Shown: piece by piece, positions 27,595 to 35,535 of the stretch
Layout: each line of letters begins with the position of its first letter
Position numbering within the stretch: the stretch's first letter is position 1
Assembly: GCA_964215955.1 (NCBI GenBank)
Contig: CAXPDR010000024.1
Location: 1 to 64,000, forward strand
Source: GCA-2706205 sp964215955
GTDB lineage: Bacteria > Bdellovibrionota > Bacteriovoracia > Bacteriovoracales > Bacteriovoracaceae
Direction: 5' to 3'
DNA: 64,000 nucleotides
Made by a program: the position numbers and the translations under genes
The notes under the pieces: model-generated
What the model was told of the DNA's origin: nothing
The model's database searches: none
The model's input: only the letters and a program-made list of their open reading frames with translations

Positions 27595-29174
27595 ATAATT
27601 TGGCTTTTCTTATCTTGTTCGTCAGATACTAAACTAAACTTTCCCTGGCTTAAATCTCCTGGTATATATCTTCCGGGAGCAAATAGATTATTTGGATCAA
27701 AAACCTTTTTTAAATCAGAAAGAAGCTTTTTATAATCATCGTCTAGATCATCCAAGAACTGAGGCATCGAGTTCGTTCCTAAACGATAAGGATAAAAACC
27801 TTTTTTTCTTCCTTCTTTGAATAGGGTATTAAAATATTCATGAGCTCTTGTCTGATCTTCTAAGTCATCCCTATTAAACAAAATAGGAATTGTACTATCG
27901 AAACAAAGATCATCAACCGTTGTCAATGTGATAAGCGGGGTGATGTTGAATCTATTAGAAACATCTCTAACAAACTTTACATATTCTAAAACTTTAGAGA
28001 CATGCATTTCAACTAAAGGAGCATACCATATTAGCCCACAGTTATCCCTATTCGGATTTAAATTATTATCTGGGGCTTCATTTAAATTTTTCCAATAGGC
28101 CAGTTTTAGTGCAGTATTTTGAGGTATTCCATTTAGTATATTAATTATACCGACTAAGGATTCAACTTTTGATCTAATATCTCTTCCAAAAATAGTAGGA
28201 AAAATTCGGCTAATTTTATCTAATAAATTAATTTTGCCTTCATTAATAAACACTTTTCTAGTGTTTATATAGCGAAGTTCTTTTTTGACAATTTTTTTTA
28301 CCGCCTTAACAATTTCTTTATCCCCATATATAGCACCTACTAGAGTCCAATCAGAAATCATTTGCTCCTTAACTTTGGATTTTACAAAATCATCAGATAA
28401 AGCCTTTCTCTCCTTTATGTCTTTTTGCGGATAATCCACTAACATGGAAAGTAATCTCTCCTTGTTCATAAGATTTATTCCACCAAGAGAAGTTCCAAGT
28501 TTTTGTTTAAGTATTTTTATGGAAAGTGAAATACTTCCTAGATCTGCTTCCCTGATATCAACAAAGAATAATTCAATCTTCTGGCTTTTAGGTGCGAGTT
28601 TTAAGGTCATTTGTGTGACAATTCCAAAATTAGATTGGGTAAAGATACCATCTAAGTATGGGCCAACGCCATTTCTAAAGAGTTGATCAAGTTTGTATTG
28701 GCCAATTGACTTGAGAGAAGAATTGTATTTCTTTCCATTAGGAAGAATGGCTTCTAAACCTTGACATGCTTGATAATGATCCGTAATTGGCGTAATGCCG
28801 TAACCTCGTTCAAGGGTATTACCAATTAACGAACAATCAGGACCACCACCATGGACCGGGGTAATCCAGTCTGAATCTTTATTCTTCAAAAATTCAGCAA
28901 GCTGGCCATAAGTTACACCAGGTTCAATCGTTATAAGACCATTGGGCTCATCAAAGTCTAGAATTCGGTTCATATGCTTTAAATTAAGGCAATGAGTGGT
29001 TTTTTGGTGAGAGTGATCACATCCATATCCCCAATTATTTCCAGTGCTTACAGCAAAGAATTTTTCTCTTCTTTCATTGAAGTCGATTACAAGTTTAGTA
29101 ATTTCCTCTGCTGATGTCGGGTAATGTGTAAGAGTAAAATTTTGTAGATCCCCAAGGGTATTGCGGTTTTTCAT
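27591..29174 (-). CDS. FAD-linked oxidase (vanillyl-alcohol oxidase / 4-cresol dehydrogenase type)
   Basis: A 527-residue flavoprotein with an N-terminal PCMH-type FAD-binding domain: Ser-Thr-Gly-Asn-Asn-Trp-Gly-Tyr-Gly for the pyrophosphate loop, then Ile-Glu-Pro-Gly-Val-Thr-Tyr-Gly-Gln-Leu and Gly-Asn-Thr-Leu-Glu-Arg-Gly-Tyr-Gly. The C-terminal domain ends with Asp-Pro-Asn-Asn-Leu-Phe-Ala-Pro-Gly-Arg-Tyr, typical of this family. Members oxidise phenolic or other alcohols; the substrate here is unknown. No signal peptide, so it is cytoplasmic. No partner cytochrome gene is adjacent. TAAAAT (29181-29186) ends six bases before the ATG and no Shine-Dalgarno is present. Confidence 0.85.
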   Translation of the reverse strand: MKNRNTLGDLQNFTLTHYPTSAEEITKLVIDFNERREKFFAVSTGNNWGYGCDHSHQKTTHCLNLKHMNRILDFDEPNGLITIEPGVTYGQLAEFLKNKDSDWITPVHGGGPDCSLIGNTLERGYGITPITDHYQACQGLEAILPNGKKYNSSLKSIGQYKLDQLFRNGVGPYLDGIFTQSNFGIVTQMTLKLAPKSQKIELFFVDIREADLGSISLSIKILKQKLGTSLGGINLMNKERLLSMLVDYPQKDIKERKALSDDFVKSKVKEQMISDWTLVGAIYGDKEIVKAVKKIVKKELRYINTRKVFINEGKINLLDKISRIFPTIFGRDIRSKVESLVGIINILNGIPQNTALKLAYWKNLNEAPDNNLNPNRDNCGLIWYAPLVEMHVSKVLEYVKFVRDVSNRFNITPLITLTTVDDLCFDSTIPILFNRDDLEDQTRAHEYFNTLFKEGRKKGFYPYRLGTNSMPQFLDDLDDDYKKLLSDLKKVFDPNNLFAPGRYIPGDLSQGKFSLVSDEQDKKSQII

Positions 29175-29257
29175 ATAAAGATTTTACATCATATATTAAT
29201 TTAGGATATACGGTAAATTCGGTTTAGTTCGTTTTTCTCATAATGAAGGGAATTTAG

Positions 29258-29887
29258 GTGAAAGTATTAATTTTATTCTTATTATTTTCTAATTTTTCGG
29301 TGGCAGGGGAATCTGGCAGAGCTGGAAATGGTGGTGGCGGTCTATTTTGCAAAAATGGGAAAGCCCAACTTCTTGATTACTATGAAGCGGAATTCAATGA
29401 AGTTCATACCTTTAATTATTTAAAATCATTAAACTCTTCACAAAGAAAGCAATTATTTTTTGATCGAATTGAAAGACATAATCCAACATTTTATGCCTTT
29501 GTTTTAGCAGCTCAACAAAAATTCGATTCTCAAAAAGAGTTTTTAAGCCATACAAGTTTTAAAATTCCAGATGATTATAGAACGATTGTCTATGAAAGAA
29601 GTTGCGAGTTAAAAGTTGTGGCCGTTCAGGTTAGTGAAAACTTACCGGGTGAAAATATTTTCTTTATTGATAAAGAACTTTGGAATCAGTTTGGTGAAAT
29701 TGATAGAGAAGGCCTAGTTCATCATGAAGTTCTTTATTATATTGCAAGAAATTCAAATGAAGATTCAACAAATTCTAGGTTAGTAAGACAAGCATTAGCT
29801 TACCTGCTATCTGACCAATATATTGATGACTCTGAAATTTTTAGACAAAAGTTTATAGAAAATGTCGTCCCAGGCTTTTGGTGGTAA
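29258..29887 (+). CDS. Secreted protein with His-His-Glu motif
   Basis: GTG start with GAAGGG upstream; signal peptide about residues 1-16, cut after Val-Ala-Gly. The mature N-terminus is Gly-rich (Gly-Asn-Gly-Gly-Gly-Gly) with a Cys, followed by Leu-Leu-Asp-Tyr-Tyr-Glu-Ala. A second Cys lies near residue 124. The C-terminal half has Leu-Val-His-His-Glu-Val-Leu-Tyr-Tyr, a metal-site-like helix without the second His of a classical HExxH. I recall similar secreted proteins from Bdellovibrio-type bacteria but know no function. First gene of a three-gene operon; the next gene encodes a diverged relative and starts 4 bp later. Confidence 0.7.
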   Translation: MKVLILFLLFSNFSVAGESGRAGNGGGGLFCKNGKAQLLDYYEAEFNEVHTFNYLKSLNSSQRKQLFFDRIERHNPTFYAFVLAAQQKFDSQKEFLSHTSFKIPDDYRTIVYERSCELKVVAVQVSENLPGENIFFIDKELWNQFGEIDREGLVHHEVLYYIARNSNEDSTNSRLVRQALAYLLSDQYIDDSEIFRQKFIENVVPGFWW

Positions 29888-29891
29888 TCAT

Positions 29892-30998
29892 ATGAGAAAT
29901 TTAATTTTAATTCTATTTGTATCAATATATTCAATTCAGACGAATGCCAACGATGAAAAAGTTTTAACTATCTTCGCAGTAGATTGTGGAGAAAAAGCTT
30001 ATTTATTAGACTTTAAAGAATTTTATACAATGTATCCAAATGAAAAATTATCAATTGATGAAGCTCTCGTAGAAGATGCTTTTGAGAAGATAATTGATAA
30101 GTTTAAGAACTTTGAAGAAGGACGAAGCTTCATTTTTAAACAATGGTTTAAGCGACTAGAGAATAAAGTCAAATTCGTAAAAAATGTAAACCTTGGGTCG
30201 TATATCGATAATACAGGCTTTATTACATGGGATGGATGTGAAATTAGGCAAATGGCAAAAGGTATTAATATTAATGAAGAAGGAAAAACTTTAACAATAG
30301 ATGAAGAAATTTGGAATAAATTAGATTCTGTCCACAAAGCTGGGGCTTTTTTAAATTACTTTTTTAATATTGAATACCTTTTAGAAAATGAAAACATGCT
30401 AACTTTAAATACAAGATATTTTAATGGTCTTCTTAGTTCTGATAAGTTTTTAACTTTAAATAAGAATAATTATCCATATATATATGAATTTGTTCTTGGA
30501 TACAGATATATCTCTTTTGGGGGCATATTTTTGGAAGTTAAAAGCTATCAAGATGGTTTAGGAGGAAGAGAATATTGGATTCGCTTCAATGACAATGGGG
30601 AAGTTGTTTTTGGAGAATATACAAATAATGAATATTACTTTGCTCGGGATCTAAAAATTTATATTGATTTTATAAATGCTCCAAGTCTGAAGGGAAGGTA
30701 TGGTTATTCTGGCCAATATAAATTTGATGAAGAGGGGTACTATATCATTGATAATTTTTATCTAGAAAAACAAGATCAATGTCTTGGTAATTTATCTTTA
30801 AAGGGGAAAAGAAGTCTAAAACTAAAAATTCATAGAAATAAAAATAAAATAGTTGAAGCTCTAGGGGAGTTTCATTACCTAGGTTATTATTATAAGAGAA
30901 TTGTTTTTGATGGAGAGAAATTTGTTGTAGATCAAAACTCAAAACTTCCTGATGACTTCACAAGTTATGTTAATTTAGAAGTGGAAACATGTGAATGA
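29892..30998 (+). CDS. Secreted protein related to the upstream one, motif lost
   Basis: I place the start at ATG 29892, after the upstream stop, where Met-Arg-Asn-Leu-Ile-Leu begins a clean signal peptide cut near Thr-Asn-Ala. The N-terminal half parallels its neighbour: Cys-Gly-Glu-Lys-Ala-Tyr-Leu-Leu-Asp-Phe, a Cys-Glu-Ile, Asp-Glu-Glu-Ile-Trp-Asn-Lys and a final Leu-Leu-Ser-Ser-Asp-Lys. The His-His-Glu of the neighbour is replaced here, so any metal site is lost. The C-terminal 170 residues are an added beta-rich domain. The stop overlaps the next start (ATGA). Confidence 0.7.
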   Translation: MRNLILILFVSIYSIQTNANDEKVLTIFAVDCGEKAYLLDFKEFYTMYPNEKLSIDEALVEDAFEKIIDKFKNFEEGRSFIFKQWFKRLENKVKFVKNVNLGSYIDNTGFITWDGCEIRQMAKGININEEGKTLTIDEEIWNKLDSVHKAGAFLNYFFNIEYLLENENMLTLNTRYFNGLLSSDKFLTLNKNNYPYIYEFVLGYRYISFGGIFLEVKSYQDGLGGREYWIRFNDNGEVVFGEYTNNEYYFARDLKIYIDFINAPSLKGRYGYSGQYKFDEEGYYIIDNFYLEKQDQCLGNLSLKGKRSLKLKIHRNKNKIVEALGEFHYLGYYYKRIVFDGEKFVVDQNSKLPDDFTSYVNLEVETCE

Positions 30999-31804
30999 AT
31001 AATGAAATAAGTATTTTTTCTTATAAAGATTATGTTGAATTTTTTAATGACTATCTTAATGAGAAAAGAAAAAATGATATATCTTACTCTCAGGCAGAAT
31101 TTGCAAAAGATTTAGGCCTAACACCCCCAAGAGTTTCGCAGATCTTAAAAAATAAAGAAGGAATTTCTGTAAAGAAAGCTAAGTCATTAATTGATTCTTT
31201 TGATTTTTCAGAGAAAGAGAGTGAATATTTTTTTCATCTTGTTTCATCTCAAACAGCAAAATCTGTTGAACAAAGAAATTTATCTCAACAATATATTAAT
31301 GATAATTATCAAGTAAAAATCTCCCATTATTTATCTTTGGAAAATTGGGAACTATTGGATATGGATCGGTGGGATGTTATCTGGAGCATGTTTGAAATTA
31401 CTAATGATTTTTCAGATTTAAAACCCATCGCAAGAGTTTTGAAGCTTTCTCCTCATGAAATCTCAGATGCATTAGACAAAATGGTAGAACTTGATTTGAT
31501 ATATAATGAGAATGGTATTATTACTCGTCGAAAGAACCATATCGTTTTTGGAAACTCTATTTCAAGCCAAAGTATTCGAAACCATCACAAGAGAAAACTT
31601 ATAGAGGCGATTAAAGCATTGGACTCTCAGGGAACTGATATTCGTAAAAATGAAAGCATCACCTTTAGTTTGAAAAAATCTCAATTTAAAAAATTAAGTG
31701 ATAAGGTTGAAAAGTTTGTTGATGATATATTAAATGATATTGATGAGAACGATCATGATGACCTCGCGACACTCACTGTTGCCCTTTATTCTCCATTGAA
31801 ATAA
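30995..31804 (+). CDS. TIGR02147-family HTH protein
   Basis: A 269-residue protein of the family common in Bdellovibrio-like bacteria and fibrobacters. It opens with Tyr-Lys-Asp-Tyr-Val-Glu-Phe-Phe-Asn-Asp-Tyr-Leu, a typical TIGR02147 start. An HTH follows at about residues 28-55 (Ala-Glu-Phe-Ala-Lys-Asp-Leu-Gly-Leu-Thr-Pro-Pro-Arg-Val-Ser-Gln-Ile-Leu). A second winged-helix-like segment lies near 135-170. Likely a transcription regulator. Its 4-bp overlap with the secreted-protein gene suggests that it controls or responds to these proteins. Confidence 0.85.
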   Translation: MNNEISIFSYKDYVEFFNDYLNEKRKNDISYSQAEFAKDLGLTPPRVSQILKNKEGISVKKAKSLIDSFDFSEKESEYFFHLVSSQTAKSVEQRNLSQQYINDNYQVKISHYLSLENWELLDMDRWDVIWSMFEITNDFSDLKPIARVLKLSPHEISDALDKMVELDLIYNENGIITRRKNHIVFGNSISSQSIRNHHKRKLIEAIKALDSQGTDIRKNESITFSLKKSQFKKLSDKVEKFVDDILNDIDENDHDDLATLTVALYSPLK

Positions 31805-31838
31805 AAAAAAAGCCCTCTCTTGCGAGAAGGCCCTTTTT
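31803..31838. terminator. Bidirectional terminator between TIGR02147 gene and flagellin
   Basis: Stem GCCCTCTC/GAGAAGGC (one C-A mismatch) with a TTGC loop, flanked by an A-run on the left and a T-run on the right. It can terminate both convergent genes. Confidence 0.85.
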
Positions 31839-31854
31839 ATTTGGGATAGTTTAA

Positions 31855-32688
31855 TTATCCGATTAGTCTCAATGCTTGCTGTGGTGTTTGGTTAGCTTGA
31901 GATAACACAGAAATACCAGCTTGTTTCATGATATTGTTCTGAGTATTCTTAGCTGTTGCCTCAGCGTAATCTACATCTCTAATTCGGCTGTTAGCTGCAG
32001 ACATATTTTCAACTGAAGTTTCTAAGTTCGCTGAAGTTGTTAATAGTCTGTTTTGTAAAGCACCTAACTCTGCTCTTTGACCTGAAACTGTTTTAATTGC
32101 AGAATCAATTTTTTCTAATGAACCTTGAGCACCTTCTTTTGTGTCAACTTGTTCATCTGTTAAACCAAGAGCATCTAGTCCTGAATTAATTTTTCCTGGA
32201 TCGTAAACAATTCTGTCTTCAAAGTCATCATTGTTTGCACCAATTTGAAAATCTAACTTTTCACTAGTCCCATCTAACAGATTAACATCGTTAAATTCTG
32301 TTGTTTGAGAGATCCTTTGAAGTTCGTCTTTTAATTGAGAGAACTCCATATTAGTATATTGTCTTTCAGTTTCTCCAATTGTATCTGAAGCTGACTGAAT
32401 TGATAGCTCTCTAAGTCTGATTAAGATGTTTGCTGATTCATCTAATCCACCTTCTGCTACCTGGATCATACTAATACCGTCATTCGCGTTTCTATTCGCT
32501 TGTTGGCTTGATCTAATATTTGCTCTTAATTTTTCACTAATCGCTAAACCAGCAGAGTCGTCCGAGGACTTTGTAATTCTTGAACCACTTGATAATTGAG
32601 CAGATGTTGTTTGCTCTTGTGAAGCGATTTTTGAAAGTGATCTTTGCGCGTTTAACGATGATACATTTGTTGCAATTCTAAAACCCAT
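31855..32688 (-). CDS. fliC: Flagellin
   Basis: Structural subunit of the flagellar filament. The N-terminal D0/D1 helices begin Met-Gly-Phe-Arg-Ile-Ala-Thr-Asn-Val and include Leu-Ser-Ser-Gly-Ser-Arg-Ile and Asp-Asp-Ser-Ala-Gly-Leu-Ala. The C-terminal helices end Gln-Thr-Pro-Gln-Gln-Ala-Leu-Arg-Leu. At 277 residues it has no large variable D2/D3 domain, the compact form seen in Bdellovibrio-type flagellins. A sigma-28-like promoter lies about 140 bases upstream, and the leader contains hairpins and a five-codon upstream reading frame. The gene is monocistronic. Confidence 0.95.
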   Translation of the reverse strand: MGFRIATNVSSLNAQRSLSKIASQEQTTSAQLSSGSRITKSSDDSAGLAISEKLRANIRSSQQANRNANDGISMIQVAEGGLDESANILIRLRELSIQSASDTIGETERQYTNMEFSQLKDELQRISQTTEFNDVNLLDGTSEKLDFQIGANNDDFEDRIVYDPGKINSGLDALGLTDEQVDTKEGAQGSLEKIDSAIKTVSGQRAELGALQNRLLTTSANLETSVENMSAANSRIRDVDYAEATAKNTQNNIMKQAGISVLSQANQTPQQALRLIG

Positions 32689-32691
32689 AAC

Positions 32692-32709
32692 CTAATCTCC
32701 TAAGTACAT
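32692..32709 (-). CDS. Five-codon upstream ORF in the flagellin leader
   Basis: On the minus strand GGAGG (32716-32720) is followed after six bases by ATG TAC TTA GGA GAT TAG (Met-Tyr-Leu-Gly-Asp). The stop is three bases before the flagellin ATG, and the flagellin Shine-Dalgarno AGGAG lies inside this small frame. The spacing is ideal, so translation of the peptide could couple to or limit flagellin synthesis. Confidence 0.45.
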   Translation of the reverse strand: MYLGD

Positions 32710-32731
32710 ATTCAACCTCCGTTTCAGTCAT

Positions 32732-32749
32732 TTCTGTACCCCTACAGAA
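32732..32749 (-). promoter_or_regulatory. Hairpin with GGGG loop in flagellin mRNA leader
   Basis: On the minus strand a perfect 7-bp stem TTCTGTA/TACAGAA closes a GGGG loop. A second small stem GAGCA/TGCTC lies just 5' of it. Such leader hairpins stabilise flagellin mRNA or present sites for RNA-binding regulators. Confidence 0.5.
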
Positions 32750-32831
32750 TGCGAGCAACCATGCTCTAATTGTTAATAATAAAATTTGAACTTCTTTGTT
32801 TGTAACTATCCCAGTGAAGTTCTTATAATTC

Positions 32832-32858
32832 TTCTCGGTGTTAAAATTGACCTATTGA
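32832..32858 (-). promoter_or_regulatory. Sigma-28 (FliA)-like promoter of flagellin
   Basis: Minus-strand TCAATAGG (32851-32858), an 11-bp spacer and ACCGAGAA (32832-32839) fit the flagellar consensus TAAAGTTT-N11-GCCGATAA, with six of eight matches in the -10 element. It predicts an mRNA leader of about 140 bases. The 32689-33014 gap holds this promoter and the flagellin leader; nothing else coding is seen. Confidence 0.55.
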
Positions 32859-33014
32859 GTACTTTTTTTACAAAAAGCGGAAAATATTTCCGTTTTGATT
32901 AAAAACAACTAGTTAATTTAGTTAGTTGAGTATTCTTGTCGGTTGGTTTTTTCACAAAAAACCTGAATATTTGTTAAATTATTAAGCATAGTAATTTAAA
33001 CATTGAGGTATTTT

Positions 33015-34628
33015 TTGAAGTATTTATTAACATTCGCTGTTATTTTTTTGGTTAGTTGTGCAAGTGTCGAAGAAAAAAAGAAAAACGCTAAGCTAAAACT
33101 TAGAATTCTACATACAAATGATCACCATGGTCATTATTTGGCCGACAAAGATGGGCAATATGGAATGGCCGCTAGAAAAACCCTAATTGATAAGCTTAGA
33201 AATGAAATTACAGAGCAAAAAGGGGAGCATTTACTTCTTTCTGGTGGTGATATTAATACGGGAACAATGGAAAGTGATATTTTTGATGCTGAGCCTGACT
33301 TTAAAGGGATGAAAGCATTAGGGTATGATGCAATGGCAGTTGGTAATCATGAGTTCGATAATTCGTTCAAAGTTATACAGAAACAAATGAAGTGGGCAGG
33401 CTTTCCTTTTTTATCGGCTAATATTTATTGGAAAGGTACAGACAATAGAGTTTTTAAACCAACATATATTATAAAAGAACTGAACGGTGTAAAAATCGGT
33501 ATTTTTGGATTAACAACAAAAGACACTCCTTTTAAAGCAAGTCATGATGATGCCAAAATGAAATTCGATTTTAGAGATATAACTAAAGTCGCAAAGGAAG
33601 TTGTAAAGGAATTAAAAAATAAAGAAAAAGTTGATTTGGTTTTTGTTGTAACTCACGTTGGGCATCATGGTAGTACTACTTCAAATGGTGATATTGATTT
33701 AGCAAAGGCTGTCGATGATATCGATGTCATTGTTGGTGGGCATTCCCAAGAAATAATCAATGCTGAAGTTCACAATAATACAGTTATTGTACAAGCTGAG
33801 GATTGGGGAAAATATGTTGGAGTTCTTGATTTATATATCGATAAATCTCATGAACGAAGTGTATTTGATTACAAACTAGTACCAGTAAACCTTAAAAAAA
33901 GAGTTGGTAATAAAAAAGTACTAATTGAAAATGAAATTTTGGAAAATCCTAAAATGCTTAAAATGTTTGACCCGTTTAAAAAGCGAGCAGAAGTTATAGG
34001 AAGAAAAGTTGTAGGGATCATAAGTAAAACTTTTGATGGGACTAGAACTAAAGTAAGATCTAGACAAATGCCGATTGGGCAATTCATGGCGAAGTCTTTA
34101 GCTCACCAAGTAAGCGAGGTAGATATTGTTGTATTAAATGGTGGTAGTATGAGGGCAAGCTTGAATAAAGGGAAAGTTTCAAGAAAAGATATTCACAATG
34201 TTCATCCCTATGGAAATACAATTTCAACTGTAAAGTTTTCCGCAAAGGAATTGTTTGAGTACTTAAAGGTTGTAAGCAAAAAAGCAATTGTTGATCCTTC
34301 AAATTTAATAGGTGGCTATCCTCATATTGGGCAGGCAGCTCTTACTATAAAAAACAAGGAACTAGTAAAGGTTGAAGCACGAGATAAATCATGGAGGATA
34401 GAACTTATAAATGGGCAATTAAACTCCACGAGAACGCACTACACCTTAGGTACAATGAATTTCCTAGCTAAGGGGGGGGATAACTACCCAAAAATTGTTG
34501 ACCATGAAAATTACGTTGATACTGGATTTATGATAAATTCGGCCATGATGAACTATGTCGAGGCAAACAAAAATATAAAATCAGACGACTTTGAAAAAGA
34601 CTTAAGTGAAATTATAATCTTTAAATGA
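33015..34628 (+). CDS. 5'-nucleotidase / UshA-like metallophosphatase lipoprotein
   Basis: I take TTG 33015 as start: GAGGT is spaced six bases before it and the product begins Met-Lys-Tyr-Leu-Leu, ending in lipobox Leu-Val-Ser-Cys15. The metallophosphatase domain shows Leu-His-Thr-Asn-Asp-His-His-Gly, Gly-Gly-Asp, Gly-Asn-His-Glu-Phe-Asp and Val-Gly-Gly-His-Ser. The C-terminal 5'-nucleotidase domain has Asn-Gly-Gly-Ser-Met-Arg and Pro-Tyr-Gly-Asn. The length (537) is normal for UshA/NadN. Lipid-anchored in the envelope, it should hydrolyse nucleotides or UDP-sugars, useful to a predator salvaging prey nucleotides (inference). Confidence 0.92.
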   Translation: MKYLLTFAVIFLVSCASVEEKKKNAKLKLRILHTNDHHGHYLADKDGQYGMAARKTLIDKLRNEITEQKGEHLLLSGGDINTGTMESDIFDAEPDFKGMKALGYDAMAVGNHEFDNSFKVIQKQMKWAGFPFLSANIYWKGTDNRVFKPTYIIKELNGVKIGIFGLTTKDTPFKASHDDAKMKFDFRDITKVAKEVVKELKNKEKVDLVFVVTHVGHHGSTTSNGDIDLAKAVDDIDVIVGGHSQEIINAEVHNNTVIVQAEDWGKYVGVLDLYIDKSHERSVFDYKLVPVNLKKRVGNKKVLIENEILENPKMLKMFDPFKKRAEVIGRKVVGIISKTFDGTRTKVRSRQMPIGQFMAKSLAHQVSEVDIVVLNGGSMRASLNKGKVSRKDIHNVHPYGNTISTVKFSAKELFEYLKVVSKKAIVDPSNLIGGYPHIGQAALTIKNKELVKVEARDKSWRIELINGQLNSTRTHYTLGTMNFLAKGGDNYPKIVDHENYVDTGFMINSAMMNYVEANKNIKSDDFEKDLSEIIIFK

Positions 34629-34630
34629 AA

Positions 34631-34657
34631 AGGGGCCTTGAATGGCCCTTTTTTTTA
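34631..34657. terminator. Bidirectional terminator after the UshA-like gene
   Basis: Stem AGGGGCC/GGCCCTT (one G-T pair) with a six-base loop, A-run before and eight Ts after. It serves the convergent GNAT gene as well. Confidence 0.88.
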
Positions 34658-35452
34658 ACTTAGTTTTTCAGATAAATTTGATATGAAAAAATTAGACTTT
34701 CTTTTAGATGTGCTCCATAAGTATTTAGGAAACGTTAAAAGAGATACTTTACCAATTTGTAAAACCTCATCACCATTTTCGAAATTCAAAATGTCTTTAT
34801 AAAAGTCTGTAAGTTTTCTATTTCGGTGATAGTATCTTGCATCGTTCTCTTCCTTTTCGAAAACAGCATCTTTGACACTACCTTCAAAAACGAAAGTTGT
34901 TGGATTAAATAAGGCTTCATGATTTATAGCAATTGGATTTCTATATTTTTGAGATATAAACTTTGCAATCTTTATATGGTCTTTTGTTGGTTCTTTTACG
35001 CCATAAGGTGAAGGATAAATATCTTCAAAATAAAGTGCGACATTACCTAAACTCGATAACACACAAGCACAATTGGAAATCCATGTACTAGATAGAGGCG
35101 ACTCTTTTAGTAAAAATTGCATTAATAATTTACTGGCCAGTTTGTGGGTAAGTTTTTTACCGCGAGCCTTGGGTGATACACATGTAAGTCCCAAATGAAG
35201 AACGTTTCCGTAAACTGGGATTTCTAAGAGAAGAGATGAGCAAAAACCTAATAACTCGCCCCTTTCATTTCTTGCCATTGCTAGAATAACTCTTTTGAAT
35301 TCATCTCTTTCACCTGTTAAAGCTTGATAGTGGGGAACTTCATCAAAGCACGTTTTAGCAATCTGTTTGAGTTCAATTGTAAGTTGGTTTAATTCTTTAT
35401 CGCTATATGTATAACCTGGATAAAAAATAGTTTCAATAATGATTTTTCCCAT
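34655..35452 (-). CDS. GNAT-family acetyltransferase
   Basis: The acetyl-CoA site is visible at about residues 68-110: Leu-Leu-Gly-Phe-Cys-Ser, a central strand, then Val-Ser-Pro-Lys-Ala-Arg-Gly-Lys-Lys-Leu-Thr-His-Lys-Leu, a variant of the Arg/Gln-x-x-Gly-x-Gly/Ala motif. The C-terminal 120 residues have no clear counterpart and may define substrate choice. The Shine-Dalgarno is GGAAGAG. The upstream region has two identical 10-mers 40 bp apart and an AACCGGTT palindrome, so it may be regulated. Confidence 0.7.
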   Translation of the reverse strand: MGKIIIETIFYPGYTYSDKELNQLTIELKQIAKTCFDEVPHYQALTGERDEFKRVILAMARNERGELLGFCSSLLLEIPVYGNVLHLGLTCVSPKARGKKLTHKLASKLLMQFLLKESPLSSTWISNCACVLSSLGNVALYFEDIYPSPYGVKEPTKDHIKIAKFISQKYRNPIAINHEALFNPTTFVFEGSVKDAVFEKEENDARYYHRNRKLTDFYKDILNFENGDEVLQIGKVSLLTFPKYLWSTSKRKSNFFISNLSEKLS

Positions 35453-35466
35453 AATCTCTTCCCTTT

Positions 35467-35516
35467 TTGTGTGTTATAGGAAAATATTAACCGGTTTTAA
35501 AACACATTGTGTGTTA
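35467..35516. repeat. Two direct 10-mers upstream of the GNAT gene
   Basis: TTGTGTGTTA occurs at 35467-35476 and 35507-35516, exactly 40 bp apart (about four helical turns). The palindrome AACCGGTT lies between them. The arrangement suggests binding sites for a regulator, but their number is small. Confidence 0.4.
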
Positions 35517-35535
35517 AAGAGGGATAAGGATTATG

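Noticed and set aside
32688..32743. A 17-codon frame (from ATG in the leader) overlapping the flagellin start out of frame
   Set aside because: It has no ribosome binding site of its own; the five-codon frame with GGAGG is the better candidate.
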